A stretch of 64,000 nucleotides of DNA from contig JAPPUL010000058.1 in the NCBI GenBank assembly GCA_026874595.1, positions 1 to 64,000 of the forward strand, written 5' to 3'. The notes under the pieces were generated by a model. That model was not told the origin of the DNA and did no database searches. It saw only the letters and a list, made by a program, of their open reading frames with translations. A program made the translations under genes and the position numbers. Shown piece after piece: positions 20,887-34,315 of the stretch (its first letter is position 1; each line of letters begins with the position of its first letter). The stretch is from Sipunculus nudus. Its lineage: Eukaryota > Annelida > Sipuncula > Golfingiida > Sipunculidae.

Positions 20887-23435
20887 ATGACAAAGCGCGG
20901 CTGTAAAAAGAAGGCTACAAATAAGAAAAATGGGTTCCAGAAGGGAAATACGATGCGTGTCACACATGCTAAAGGTCAAAGCTCATGTGAACAGATGAGT
21001 ACATTACCAGTTAGGTATATAAGGTTGAATTATTGCAGCTTAGAAGACATTGAGAGTGACCGCTCTCAACGGGCAGAGGATGGATCCCAGCCGACATGTG
21101 AGGTCCGCCTACTGCGCCCACGTTCCAGACTTAAATCTCGCTTGGAAAGAGACGCTGAGGTATTAGATGGGAACGAAATGGACAGTTACCGCATCTGGCA
21201 TGCAGGAAAGACCGAAAACCTGTTTGCTGAAGGATATGCAGGGCATATGAAAGATTCGCCGACATGTACCGGCCGCCTTAGCTTTGACGTTGACGGTGAG
21301 CAGCAGCGCGGACTTGCCTGGAGGGAGAGGTTGAAATGTGACTTATGCGGTTATGCTACTGGTCTCACTGCCTTGTACAACACCGTAAATACTCAATCGT
21401 CTGGTCCAAAGGCAGCCGACATCAACAGAATGGCACAGGTAGGCCTAGCCCACACAAGCATCTCGACCCAGGGACTCACAACGATTCTAGCATCCATGAA
21501 CATACCGCCAGCCAGTGAGCGCCACCTGCAGAGAAACGCAAATGTGGTGGGCGATTTGCTAGTGCAAGAAAATGAGGCTGACATGACAAGAATTCACAGA
21601 GAATTACAAGAAATTAATGTTATGAAAGGACTGCAAAAGGATGCACCTCACGACATGGAAATTGACTGCAGATATAATAACCCCATCTATTCCAAAGCAG
21701 GGAAATCACCATTCCAGGCCGGCACCCAAGTGACGCAAATTGTATGCGAGCAGACAACAAGTAAAAAGCAAGTCATTGCAGTGACCAATCAAAGCAAACT
21801 TTGTCCGTCCGGACGATTTTTGGAGCGGAAAACTGGCGGCCAGAGAACGTGCCCTAACCATGAGGGGTGCACCGCCACACTGCAGGAGGATGCCGTCATT
21901 GGTACGTACCCTTACGACAAGTTCCCGCATTATAGTATATTAGCAGTTCATAGCACAGTTAACCGAATTAAGCAAAAACAATGAAAACTGTAAACATTTC
22001 ATGCAATTTCATTAAAAACAAACAAAAACAAAAAAGGCTAACATGTACCTACTTATATGCATATCCCTGATATTGCGCATTTTAACATGCAGACACCAGA
22101 ATAGCATTTTGTCATGAAAATCTAGCCTAAATAGGTGTTTTTTCAGGCTCTAGAGAAAGCTCCGTAGCGGCAGTGACAAGAGATAACAGATGAATGAATG
22201 AATGAATGAATGAATGAATGAATGAATGAATGAATGAATGAATGCAAGGATGAATGAATGAATGCAAGGATGTGCATGCATGTCGGGGCTGGGTGGTGGG
22301 GGTTAGGAGGAAGTTAACACCTGAGACAATGTGCTATAATAAATAGATGTTAGAACTCTACAATGATTGTTAAAACACTCTACTTTATATTTTTACAGGG
22401 AATGAGCAGGAATGGACGCTGCAGTCACTGACAAAGCTGGCAGCATCGGGTGTAGAGCCTCGAAACGTGGTGACGGATGGTGACAGTGGGGCACATTTAG
22501 CTGCGGACACCCTGTACAATTCTGGTGTCATCAAGGAAAGAGCCAAGCGCCGCCAGGATCCTCATCACTGTGGCCGGGGAATGGGGCGACTCATAAGGAA
22601 CCAGAAATTCTCCCCGGCGGCATTTCCGACCGTGAATCTAAGGGCCAAGAAAGCCAAGCAACAAAACAAGTTATCGTGGGACTTGCCTCTCAGGTGTGCA
22701 GCGGAACACAAGGCTGCATATGAACATTATGGTGGTGATGTCAGGAAAGTGCAGCGTAGAATGACCTATTTGATTGACTGTCTTGTTCGATGTTACCAGG
22801 GAGACCATTCGCTGTGCAAAAGAACATCTTTTAAGTGTGCACCACAGAAAACTTGGTTTTCCAAGAAAGAGTCATACATGACTAAGAACTTTAGTATGTG
22901 CCTGGAGGGTCGCGACCGTGAACTCTTTCTGGAGTGTCTGAAATACAGGATAGGTCATAAGGTCATGCAGACAATGGATAGATTAAAAAGTACACAAAAG
23001 TGCGAAGCTGTCAACAGAAGCATTACAGCATCAGTGCCGAAGTCCGTGACATACACACGAAACTACGCTGCCCGAGTCCAGGCGTCTGTTGCGCGTGTTA
23101 ATAGGGGCAAAGGCTGTGCCATGTACGACCAAATACGTTTTGTTGGTGGAAACTTGCAACCTGGGACACGAGTTGTGCGCTGCTTTGCCAGGATGCAGAG
23201 AAAGTCGGAACTGCGTCGTTCGTACCACCGCAGTCGCCTTGCCAGGAAAAGACGCTGCGCGCGCAGGCGACAGTTGTATGACCTGCATGCCAGGAAAGAT
23301 TCCCAGGACACATATCGCACTGGAATGGTGCTTGAGACACCAACAACAAGCAAGGGGCTCGCTGACCATAGCTATGCCGTTCGTCGGAAATACCGCCCAA
23401 TGCCTAGAGCTGCACCTGCGTCCAACGGACAGTAA
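20887..23435 (+). CDS. Mutator-like DDE transposase (unit 5)
   Basis: Exons 20887-21901 and 22399-23435 with a 497-bp intron (microsatellite 22190-22244). Open throughout and identical in product to the reference. TATA box at 20816-20824, AATAAA at 23446-23451. Confidence 0.93.
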
Positions 23436-23706
23436 ATGTGTAGAAAATAAAGTTATCTTATCCTGATAGTGGGAGACCGGATGTTTCTTACGTGTTGTTG
23501 CAGTGGCAGTTATGCGCACCGTTCTTATGTATATCAGACTGTAAAAAAATACCGTTATACTATTCCCTCGTTCATTTAAAACAAGGAAAAATGGAAACTG
23601 GGTACACACGTTAGCAATTTTTACCGCTGCATCGCCTGTAAATTTGTTTCACTTCATGCATCATCATCATTGCATGATTGTTAGCTAAAAAAAAAATTAT
23701 TAAAAA

Positions 23707-23795
23707 GTGCCATGACGGCTCTGTTGGTTACGGCGCTAGTGCGGTCATGTTCACGTTATCGGTTCGATACCCGCACGGAGCGTAATTTTTTTTTT
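23707..23795 (+). other. tRNA-like Pol III module (unit 5)
   Basis: A box 23716-23727, B box 23761-23771, T10 at 23786-23795. Confidence 0.6.
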
Positions 23796-24120
23796 ATTTT
23801 TTGGAGGTCAATTGCAATGTGGATTTACGATGTGAATGACCATCATTTACATGCGATAATATGTGTTATAAAAATAGAGAAAGGGTACTCACATCGCTGG
23901 TGAAAAAATATCTGATTACAAAAATTTTAAAACTGAATTATGAATGGATTTTATGTTTATTAAACATCACCGTGTGCCTGTCCTACTACTAGTACTATAT
24001 AGTAGTAGGCTAATTACCGCACGTGACATAATTATATTGCATAATCAAATGTATGTACAGTTTGATTTAATAAATATATGTTTTAACAATTATCTGAGTT
24101 TCTTTGATTTTGTCATACAG

Positions 24121-24495
24121 TTATAACAAGCAAAACGGCCTGTGGTTTTGGGTGCACCGTCCTTGAATCTGGCAGTGTCTCCTTTCTAGGTTCGTTTCAT
24201 GTTGTTCAAGCGTTAAATGTAAGATATTGGTGCACAGCTTGTGATGACACAGATGTGACACTTCCAAGACTCGACCCGAGTCATCCTTTTTGGGCAGTTC
24301 CTGGCGCTGATTTTCCAACATATACATAAGTCTATGTACATGTAATTCCCCACTTTGCCCTGGAAAAGGGTTGCGAACTCTCCCATAACCATCTCTCCTT
24401 GTTTTGGCCCCCTCCCATAAGCGGCAACCGTGTCTGCCTACCGGCTGTGACACTTTCCGGTTAATGCGTCCTTTTATCAACTCGAAATTGACCAT
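24121..24495 (-). CDS. His-Me finger nuclease (unit 5)
   Basis: Intact 124-aa frame from the ATG at 24495-24493, unchanged from the reference copy. Confidence 0.9.
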   Translation of the reverse strand: MVNFELIKGRINRKVSQPVGRHGCRLWEGAKTRRDGYGRVRNPFPGQSGELHVHRLMYMLENQRQELPKKDDSGRVLEVSHLCHHKLCTNILHLTLEQHETNLERRHCQIQGRCTQNHRPFCLL

Positions 24496-25796
24496 TTTCC
24501 CAATTTCGACAAAAAATACAAGTATCAATAACAGTAGCCTTGACAAGGAAACAGGCTGTATCAACCGTTTACATTTGGAGCATTTTTTGTGGACCCACTT
24601 TGCGCGAAAGCGCGCATAAACTACGTCACATCATTTTGGCTTAAGGCTAGACCGACCTATTCTGCAGCCCACTTTGTGATGTTTAACACTCTGTCCATTT
24701 AAAAATATATCTACCCTGTTTCCGGCACAATTATGATATTTTCCTAGCTCCTAGGACAATACACTATCTAATTCAACCCAGAAATACATATCATGTGTGA
24801 TTGGTTTTCGCGTTATTAACTTGTTTTCATTGGGAGCTCCAGATGGCAGCACTGCGCTGAACAATTCATAGAATTTTAACATCATTTACTGGCCGTGTCA
24901 CTGTTGCGCTTATAGTCGCTCTAAATTTACAAAACAGGTGTCATAAAATAGCTAAAAAGATTCATTACCAGATACCATAATGGGTAACTGCCCTGTTGCA
25001 TTCTGCAATATTTACGAGAGTCTTGAAGTGCGGTATTGCATTCGGCTCTGTCCTGTCAAATCCCTACACAGAATCTCCAGGCACGCCGCTACGTCAGTGT
25101 AACCTTAACACAAGACAACATCAAAATAATTACAAATATGTTTATTCACTGTAAAATATAAGTATTTTGCTACATTGTGTCCGAAAATTATGACTCTGGG
25201 CCTACACATAATCATTTACCAGCCGTTTGTACAAGTGACAACTACAGGCCTATATATGCAATTTTCAGCCGGAAAACGCTCATCTTTCTGCATAAGCAGA
25301 ATATTCTCTAATTTAATCATGACTTTGTCAATTGTTTCCATACTTCAGTATATAGTGTATGACTATGGCTAATTTTAGCGTGGCCAGTTTGAAGGCGGAA
25401 TCTTTGTTTAATTAGGTATTATGGCTTCATTTATGCCTAAAATTATGCCCTAAAAATCAATTTTTTTCATTTAAAATCCCTACTGAATGAACCGGGTGAA
25501 ATTCTTCCTGTCCTGAGATATACCCAATTACAGCCCAGGGGATGTGCAGTAAGTGTTGCATAATACAGCCACCTGGGCTGACTTTCATCTGAGTAGTAGC
25601 CCCCCAAAGTTGACCATCCCATCTGTATCCAGGCAATTAACGTTGTGTGTTCTCAGCTGGGGTTGTGGCTGTAGCTTGACCCAGTCCAATTCGCCGTTCA
25701 AATTCGGACTCTACCAGACAGATTGTATATAAAGCTTTGCATTACACTTGAAAAGTGGCTAGTTTCCTGTGATATCTCTGCAACTTTAGACACATC

Positions 25797-28345
25797 ATGA
25801 CAAAGCGCGGCTGTAAAAAGAAGGCTACAAATAAGAAAAATGGGTTCCAGAAGGGAAATACGATGCGTGTCACACATGCTAAAGGTCAAAGCTCATGTGA
25901 ACAGATGAGTACATTACCAGTTAGGTATATAAGGTTGAATTATTGCAGCTTAGAAGACATTGAGAGTGACCGCTCTCAACGGGCAGAGGATGGATCCCAG
26001 CCGACATGTGAGGTCCGCCTACTGCGCCCACGTTCCAGACTTAAATCTCGCTTGGAAAGAGACGCTGAGGTATTAGATGGGAACGAAATGGACAGTTACC
26101 GCATCTGGCATGCAGGAAAGACCGAAAACCTGTTTGCTGAAGGATATGCAGGGCATATGAAAGATTCGCCGACATGTACCGGCCGCCTTAGCTTTGACGT
26201 TGACGGTGAGCAGCAGCGCGGACTTGCCTGGAGGGAGAGGTTGAAATGTGACTTATGCGGTTATGCTACTGGTCTCACTGCCTTGTACAACACCGTAAAT
26301 ACTCAATCGTCTGGTCCAAAGGCAGCCGACATCAACAGAATGGCACAGGTAGGCCTAGCCCACACAAGCATCTCGACCCAGGGACTCACAACGATTCTAG
26401 CATCCATGAACATACCGCCAGCCAGTGAGCGCCACCTGCAGAGAAACGCAAATGTGGTGGGCGATTTGCTAGTGCAAGAAAATGAGGCTGACATGACAAG
26501 AATTCACAGAGAATTACAAGAAATTAATGTTATGAAAGGACTGCAAAAGGATGCACCTCACGACATGGAAATTGACTGCAGATATAATAACCCCATCTAT
26601 TCCAAAGCAGGGAAATCACCATTCCAGGCCGGCACCCAAGTGACGCAAATTGTATGCGAGCAGACAACAAGTAAAAAGCAAGTCATTGCAGTGACCAATC
26701 AAAGCAAACTTTGTCCGTCCGGACGATTTTTGGAGCGGAAAACTGGCGGCCAGAGAACGTGCCCTAACCATGAGGGGTGCACCGCCACACTGCAGGAGGA
26801 TGCCGTCATTGGTACGTACCCTTACGACAAGTTCCCGCATTATAGTATATTAGCAGTTCATAGCACAGTTAACCGAATTAAGCAAAAACAATGAAAACTG
26901 TAAACATTTCATGCAATTTCATTAAAAACAAACAAAAACAAAAAAGGCTAACATGTACCTACTTATATGCATATCCCTGATATTGCGCATTTTAACATGC
27001 AGACACCAGAATAGCATTTTGTCATGAAAATCTAGCCTAAATAGGTGTTTTTTCAGGCTCTAGAGAAAGCTCCGTAGCGGCAGTGACAAGAGATAACAGA
27101 TGAATGAATGAATGAATGAATGAATGAATGAATGAATGAATGAATGAATGAATGCAAGGATGAATGAATGAATGCAAGGATGTGCATGCATGTCGGGGCT
27201 GGGTGGTGGGGGTTAGGAGGAAGTTAACACCTGAGACAATGTGCTATAATAAATAGATGTTAGAACTCTACAATGATTGTTAAAACACTCTACTTTATAT
27301 TTTTACAGGGAATGAGCAGGAATGGACGCTGCAGTCACTGACAAAGCTGGCAGCATCGGGTGTAGAGCCTCGAAACGTGGTGACGGATGGTGACAGTGGG
27401 GCACATTTAGCTGCGGACACCCTGTACAATTCTGGTGTCATCAAGGAAAGAGCCAAGCGCCGCCAGGATCCTCATCACTGTGGCCGGGGAATGGGGCGAC
27501 TCATAAGGAACCAGAAATTCTCCCCGGCGGCATTTCCGACCGTGAATCTAAGGGCCAAGAAAGCCAAGCAACAAAACAAGTTATCGTGGGACTTGCCTCT
27601 CAGGTGTGCAGCGGAACACAAGGCTGCATATGAACATTATGGTGGTGATGTCAGGAAAGTGCAGCGTAGAATGACCTATTTGATTGACTGTCTTGTTCGA
27701 TGTTACCAGGGAGACCATTCGCTGTGCAAAAGAACATCTTTTAAGTGTGCACCACAGAAAACTTGGTTTTCCAAGAAAGAGTCATACATGACTAAGAACT
27801 TTAGTATGTGCCTGGAGGGTCGCGACCGTGAACTCTTTCTGGAGTGTCTGAAATACAGGATAGGTCATAAGGTCATGCAGACAATGGATAGATTAAAAAG
27901 TACACAAAAGTGCGAAGCTGTCAACAGAAGCATTACAGCATCAGTGCCGAAGTCCGTGACATACACACGAAACTACGCTGCCCGAGTCCAGGCGTCTGTT
28001 GCGCGTGTTAATAGGGGCAAAGGCTGTGCCATGTACGACCAAATACGTTTTGTTGGTGGAAACTTGCAACCTGGGACACGAGTTGTGCGCTGCTTTGCCA
28101 GGATGCAGAGAAAGTCGGAACTGCGTCGTTCGTACCACCGCAGTCGCCTTGCCAGGAAAAGACGCTGCGCGCGCAGGCGACAGTTGTATGACCTGCATGC
28201 CAGGAAAGATTCCCAGGACACATATCGCACTGGAATGGTGCTTGAGACACCAACAACAAGCAAGGGGCTCGCTGACCATAGCTATGCCGTTCGTCGGAAA
28301 TACCGCCCAATGCCTAGAGCTGCACCTGCGTCCAACGGACAGTAA
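25797..28345 (+). CDS. Mutator-like DDE transposase (unit 6)
   Basis: Exons 25797-26811 and 27309-28345 with a 497-bp intron (microsatellite 27100-27154). No change in the predicted protein. TATA box at 25726-25734, AATAAA at 28356-28361. Confidence 0.93.
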
Positions 28346-28616
28346 ATGTGTAGAAAATAAAGTTATCTTATCCTGATAGTGGGAGACCGGATGTTTCTTA
28401 CGTGTTGTTGCAGTGGCAGTTATGCGCACCGTTCTTATGTATATCAGACTGTAAAAAAATACCGTTATACTATTCCCTCGTTCATTTAAAACAAGGAAAA
28501 ATGGAAACTGGGTACACACGTTAGCAATTTTTACCGCTGCATCGCCTGTAAATTTGTTTCACTTCATGCATCATCATCATTGCATGATTGTTAGCTAAAA
28601 AAAAAATTATTAAAAA

Positions 28617-28705
28617 GTGCCATGACGGCTCTGTTGGTTACGGCGCTAGTGCGGTCATGTTCACGTTATCGGTTCGATACCCGCACGGAGCGTAATTTTT
28701 TTTTT
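28617..28705 (+). other. tRNA-like Pol III module (unit 6)
   Basis: A box 28626-28637, B box 28671-28681, T10 at 28696-28705. Confidence 0.6.
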
Positions 28706-29030
28706 ATTTTTTGGAGGTCAATTGCAATGTGGATTTACGATGTGAATGACCATCATTTACATGCGATAATATGTGTTATAAAAATAGAGAAAGGGTACTC
28801 ACATCGCTGGTGAAAAAATATCTGATTACAAAAATTTTAAAACTGAATTATGAATGGATTTTATGTTTATTAAACATCACCGTGTGCCTGTCCTACTACT
28901 AGTACTATATAGTAGTAGGCTAATTACCGCACGTGACATAATTATATTGCATAATCAAATGTATGTACAGTTTGATTTAATAAATATATGTTTTAACAAT
29001 TATCTGAGTTTCTTTGATTTTGTCATACAG

Positions 29031-29405
29031 TTATAACAAGCAAAACGGCCTGTGGTTTTGGGTGCACCGTCCTTGAATCTGGCAGTGTCTCCTTTCTAGG
29101 TTCGTTTCATGTTGTTCAAGCGTTAAATGTAAGATATTGGTGCACAGCTTGTGATGACACAGATGTGACACTTCCAAGACTCGACCCGAGTCATCCTTTT
29201 TGGGCAGTTCCTGGCGCTGATTTTCCAACATATACATAAGTCTATGTACATGTAATTCCCCACTTTGCCCTGGAAAAGGGTTGCGAACTCTCCCATAACC
29301 ATCTCTCCTTGTTTTGGCCCCCTCCCATAAGCGGCAACCGTGTCTGCCTACCGGCTGTGACACTTTCCGGTTAATGCGTCCTTTTATCAACTCGAAATTG
29401 ACCAT
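29031..29405 (-). CDS. His-Me finger nuclease (unit 6)
   Basis: Intact 124-aa frame from the ATG at 29405-29403, unchanged from the reference copy. Confidence 0.9.
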   Translation of the reverse strand: MVNFELIKGRINRKVSQPVGRHGCRLWEGAKTRRDGYGRVRNPFPGQSGELHVHRLMYMLENQRQELPKKDDSGRVLEVSHLCHHKLCTNILHLTLEQHETNLERRHCQIQGRCTQNHRPFCLL

Positions 29406-30706
29406 TTTCCCAATTTCGACAAAAAATACAAGTATCAATAACAGTAGCCTTGACAAGGAAACAGGCTGTATCAACCGTTTACATTTGGAGCATTTTTTGT
29501 GGACCCACTTTGCGCGAAAGCGCGCATAAACTACGTCACATCATTTTGGCTTAAGGCTAGACCGACCTATTCTGCAGCCCACTTTGTGATGTTTAACACT
29601 CTGTCCATTTAAAAATATATCTACCCTGTTTCCGGCACAATTATGATATTTTCCTAGCTCCTAGGACAATACACTATCTAATTCAACCCAGAAATACATA
29701 TCATGTGTGATTGGTTTTCGCGTTATTAACTTGTTTTCATTGGGAGCTCCAGATGGCAGCACTGCGCTGAACAATTCATAGAATTTTAACATCATTTACT
29801 GGCCGTGTCACTGTTGCGCTTATAGTCGCTCTAAATTTACAAAACAGGTGTCATAAAATAGCTAAAAAGATTCATTACCAGATACCATAATGGGTAACTG
29901 CCCTGTTGCATTCTGCAATATTTACGAGAGTCTTGAAGTGCGGTATTGCATTCGGCTCTGTCCTGTCAAATCCCTACACAGAATCTCCAGGCACGCCGCT
30001 ACGTCAGTGTAACCTTAACACAAGACAACATCAAAATAATTACAAATATGTTTATTCACTGTAAAATATAAGTATTTTGCTACATTGTGTCCGAAAATTA
30101 TGACTCTGGGCCTACACATAATCATTTACCAGCCGTTTGTACAAGTGACAACTACAGGCCTATATATGCAATTTTCAGCCGGAAAACGCTCATCTTTCTG
30201 CATAAGCAGAATATTCTCTAATTTAATCATGACTTTGTCAATTGTTTCCATACTTCAGTATATAGTGTATGACTATGGCTAATTTTAGCGTGGCCAGTTT
30301 GAAGGCGGAATCTTTGTTTAATTAGGTATTATGGCTTCATTTATGCCTAAAATTATGCCCTAAAAATCAATTTTTTTCATTTAAAATCCCTACTGAATGA
30401 ACCGGGTGAAATTCTTCCTGTCCTGAGATATACCCAATTACAGCCCAGGGGATGTGCAGTAAGTGTTGCATAATACAGCCACCTGGGCTGACTTTCATCT
30501 GAGTAGTAGCCCCCCAAAGTTGACCATCCCATCTGTATCCAGGCAATTAACGTTGTGTGTTCTCAGCTGGGGTTGTGGCTGTAGCTTGACCCAGTCCAAT
30601 TCGCCGTTCAAATTCGGACTCTACCAGACAGATTGTATATAAAGCTTTGCATTACACTTGAAAAGTGGCTAGTTTCCTGTGATATCTCTGCAACTTTAGA
30701 CACATC

Positions 30707-33255
30707 ATGACAAAGCGCGGCTGTAAAAAGAAGGCTACAAATAAGAAAAATGGGTTCCAGAAGGGAAATACGATGCGTGTCACACATGCTAAAGGTCAAA
30801 GCTCATGTGAACAGATGAGTACATTACCAGTTAGGTATATAAGGTTGAATTATTGCAGCTTAGAAGACATTGAGAGTGACCGCTCTCAACGGGCAGAGGA
30901 TGGATCCCAGCCGACATGTGAGGTCCGCCTACTGCGCCCACGTTCCAGACTTAAATCTCGCTTGGAAAGAGACGCTGAGGTATTAGATGGGAACGAAATG
31001 GACAGTTACCGCATCTGGCATGCAGGAAAGACCGAAAACCTGTTTGCTGAAGGATATGCAGGGCATATGAAAGATTCGCCGACATGTACCGGCCGCCTTA
31101 GCTTTGACGTTGACGGTGAGCAGCAGCGCGGACTTGCCTGGAGGGAGAGGTTGAAATGTGACTTATGCGGTTATGCTACTGGTCTCACTGCCTTGTACAA
31201 CACCGTAAATACTCAATCGTCTGGTCCAAAGGCAGCCGACATCAACAGAATGGCACAGGTAGGCCTAGCCCACACAAGCATCTCGACCCAGGGACTCACA
31301 ACGATTCTAGCATCCATGAACATACCGCCAGCCAGTGAGCGCCACCTGCAGAGAAACGCAAATGTGGTGGGCGATTTGCTAGTGCAAGAAAATGAGGCTG
31401 ACATGACAAGAATTCACAGAGAATTACAAGAAATTAATGTTATGAAAGGACTGCAAAAGGATGCACCTCACGACATGGAAATTGACTGCAGATATAATAA
31501 CCCCATCTATTCCAAAGCAGGGAAATCACCATTCCAGGCCGGCACCCAAGTGACGCAAATTGTATGCGAGCAGACAACAAGTAAAAAGCAAGTCATTGCA
31601 GTGACCAATCAAAGCAAACTTTGTCCGTCCGGACGATTTTTGGAGCGGAAAACTGGCGGCCAGAGAACGTGCCCTAACCATGAGGGGTGCACCGCCACAC
31701 TGCAGGAGGATGCCGTCATTGGTACGTACCCTTACGACAAGTTCCCGCATTATAGTATATTAGCAGTTCATAGCACAGTTAACCGAATTAAGCAAAAACA
31801 ATGAAAACTGTAAACATTTCATGCAATTTCATTAAAAACAAACAAAAACAAAAAAGGCTAACATGTACCTACTTATATGCATATCCCTGATATTGCGCAT
31901 TTTAACATGCAGACACCAGAATAGCATTTTGTCATGAAAATCTAGCCTAAATAGGTGTTTTTTCAGGCTCTAGAGAAAGCTCCGTAGCGGCAGTGACAAG
32001 AGATAACAGATGAATGAATGAATGAATGAATGAATGAATGAATGAATGAATGAATGAATGAATGCAAGGATGAATGAATGAATGCAAGGATGTGCATGCA
32101 TGTCGGGGCTGGGTGGTGGGGGTTAGGAGGAAGTTAACACCTGAGACAATGTGCTATAATAAATAGATGTTAGAACTCTACAATGATTGTTAAAACACTC
32201 TACTTTATATTTTTACAGGGAATGAGCAGGAATGGACGCTGCAGTCACTGACAAAGCTGGCAGCATCGGGTGTAGAGCCTCGAAACGTGGTGACGGATGG
32301 TGACAGTGGGGCACATTTAGCTGCGGACACCCTGTACAATTCTGGTGTCATCAAGGAAAGAGCCAAGCGCCGCCAGGATCCTCATCACTGTGGCCGGGGA
32401 ATGGGGCGACTCATAAGGAACCAGAAATTCTCCCCGGCGGCATTTCCGACCGTGAATCTAAGGGCCAAGAAAGCCAAGCAACAAAACAAGTTATCGTGGG
32501 ACTTGCCTCTCAGGTGTGCAGCGGAACACAAGGCTGCATATGAACATTATGGTGGTGATGTCAGGAAAGTGCAGCGTAGAATGACCTATTTGATTGACTG
32601 TCTTGTTCGATGTTACCAGGGAGACCATTCGCTGTGCAAAAGAACATCTTTTAAGTGTGCACCACAGAAAACTTGGTTTTCCAAGAAAGAGTCATACATG
32701 ACTAAGAACTTTAGTATGTGCCTGGAGGGTCGCGACCGTGAACTCTTTCTGGAGTGTCTGAAATACAGGATAGGTCATAAGGTCATGCAGACAATGGATA
32801 GATTAAAAAGTACACAAAAGTGCGAAGCTGTCAACAGAAGCATTACAGCATCAGTGCCGAAGTCCGTGACATACACACGAAACTACGCTGCCCGAGTCCA
32901 GGCGTCTGTTGCGCGTGTTAATAGGGGCAAAGGCTGTGCCATGTACGACCAAATACGTTTTGTTGGTGGAAACTTGCAACCTGGGACACGAGTTGTGCGC
33001 TGCTTTGCCAGGATGCAGAGAAAGTCGGAACTGCGTCGTTCGTACCACCGCAGTCGCCTTGCCAGGAAAAGACGCTGCGCGCGCAGGCGACAGTTGTATG
33101 ACCTGCATGCCAGGAAAGATTCCCAGGACACATATCGCACTGGAATGGTGCTTGAGACACCAACAACAAGCAAGGGGCTCGCTGACCATAGCTATGCCGT
33201 TCGTCGGAAATACCGCCCAATGCCTAGAGCTGCACCTGCGTCCAACGGACAGTAA
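30707..33255 (+). CDS. Mutator-like DDE transposase (unit 7)
   Basis: Exons 30707-31721 and 32219-33255 with a 497-bp intron (microsatellite 32010-32064). Product identical to the reference. TATA box at 30636-30644, AATAAA at 33266-33271. Confidence 0.93.
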
Positions 33256-33526
33256 ATGTGTAGAAAATAAAGTTATCTTATCCTGATAGTGGGAGACCGG
33301 ATGTTTCTTACGTGTTGTTGCAGTGGCAGTTATGCGCACCGTTCTTATGTATATCAGACTGTAAAAAAATACCGTTATACTATTCCCTCGTTCATTTAAA
33401 ACAAGGAAAAATGGAAACTGGGTACACACGTTAGCAATTTTTACCGCTGCATCGCCTGTAAATTTGTTTCACTTCATGCATCATCATCATTGCATGATTG
33501 TTAGCTAAAAAAAAAATTATTAAAAA

Positions 33527-33615
33527 GTGCCATGACGGCTCTGTTGGTTACGGCGCTAGTGCGGTCATGTTCACGTTATCGGTTCGATACCCGCACGGAG
33601 CGTAATTTTTTTTTT
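33527..33615 (+). other. tRNA-like Pol III module (unit 7)
   Basis: A box 33536-33547, B box 33581-33591, T10 at 33606-33615. Confidence 0.6.
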
Positions 33616-33940
33616 ATTTTTTGGAGGTCAATTGCAATGTGGATTTACGATGTGAATGACCATCATTTACATGCGATAATATGTGTTATAAAAATAGAGA
33701 AAGGGTACTCACATCGCTGGTGAAAAAATATCTGATTACAAAAATTTTAAAACTGAATTATGAATGGATTTTATGTTTATTAAACATCACCGTGTGCCTG
33801 TCCTACTACTAGTACTATATAGTAGTAGGCTAATTACCGCACGTGACATAATTATATTGCATAATCAAATGTATGTACAGTTTGATTTAATAAATATATG
33901 TTTTAACAATTATCTGAGTTTCTTTGATTTTGTCATACAG

Positions 33941-34315
33941 TTATAACAAGCAAAACGGCCTGTGGTTTTGGGTGCACCGTCCTTGAATCTGGCAGTGTCT
34001 CCTTTCTAGGTTCGTTTCATGTTGTTCAAGCGTTAAATGTAAGATATTGGTGCACAGCTTGTGATGACACAGATGTGACACTTCCAAGACTCGACCCGAG
34101 TCATCCTTTTTGGGCAGTTCCTGGCGCTGATTTTCCAACATATACATAAGTCTATGTACATGTAATTCCCCACTTTGCCCTGGAAAAGGGTTGCGAACTC
34201 TCCCATAACCATCTCTCCTTGTTTTGGCCCCCTCCCATAAGCGGCAACCGTGTCTGCCTACCGGCTGTGACACTTTCCGGTTAATGCGTCCTTTTATCAA
34301 CTCGAAATTGACCAT
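33941..34315 (-). CDS. His-Me finger nuclease (unit 7)
   Basis: Intact 124-aa frame from the ATG at 34315-34313, unchanged from the reference copy. Confidence 0.9.
   Translation of the reverse strand: MVNFELIKGRINRKVSQPVGRHGCRLWEGAKTRRDGYGRVRNPFPGQSGELHVHRLMYMLENQRQELPKKDDSGRVLEVSHLCHHKLCTNILHLTLEQHETNLERRHCQIQGRCTQNHRPFCLL

Larger units (their letters stand above)
19642..24551 (+). repeat. Array unit 5 (4910 bp, +1 ATGA)
   Basis: Second member of the long-microsatellite block; no other difference from unit 4 noticed. Confidence 0.95.
24552..29461 (+). repeat. Array unit 6 (4910 bp, +1 ATGA)
   Basis: Third member of the long-microsatellite block. Confidence 0.95.
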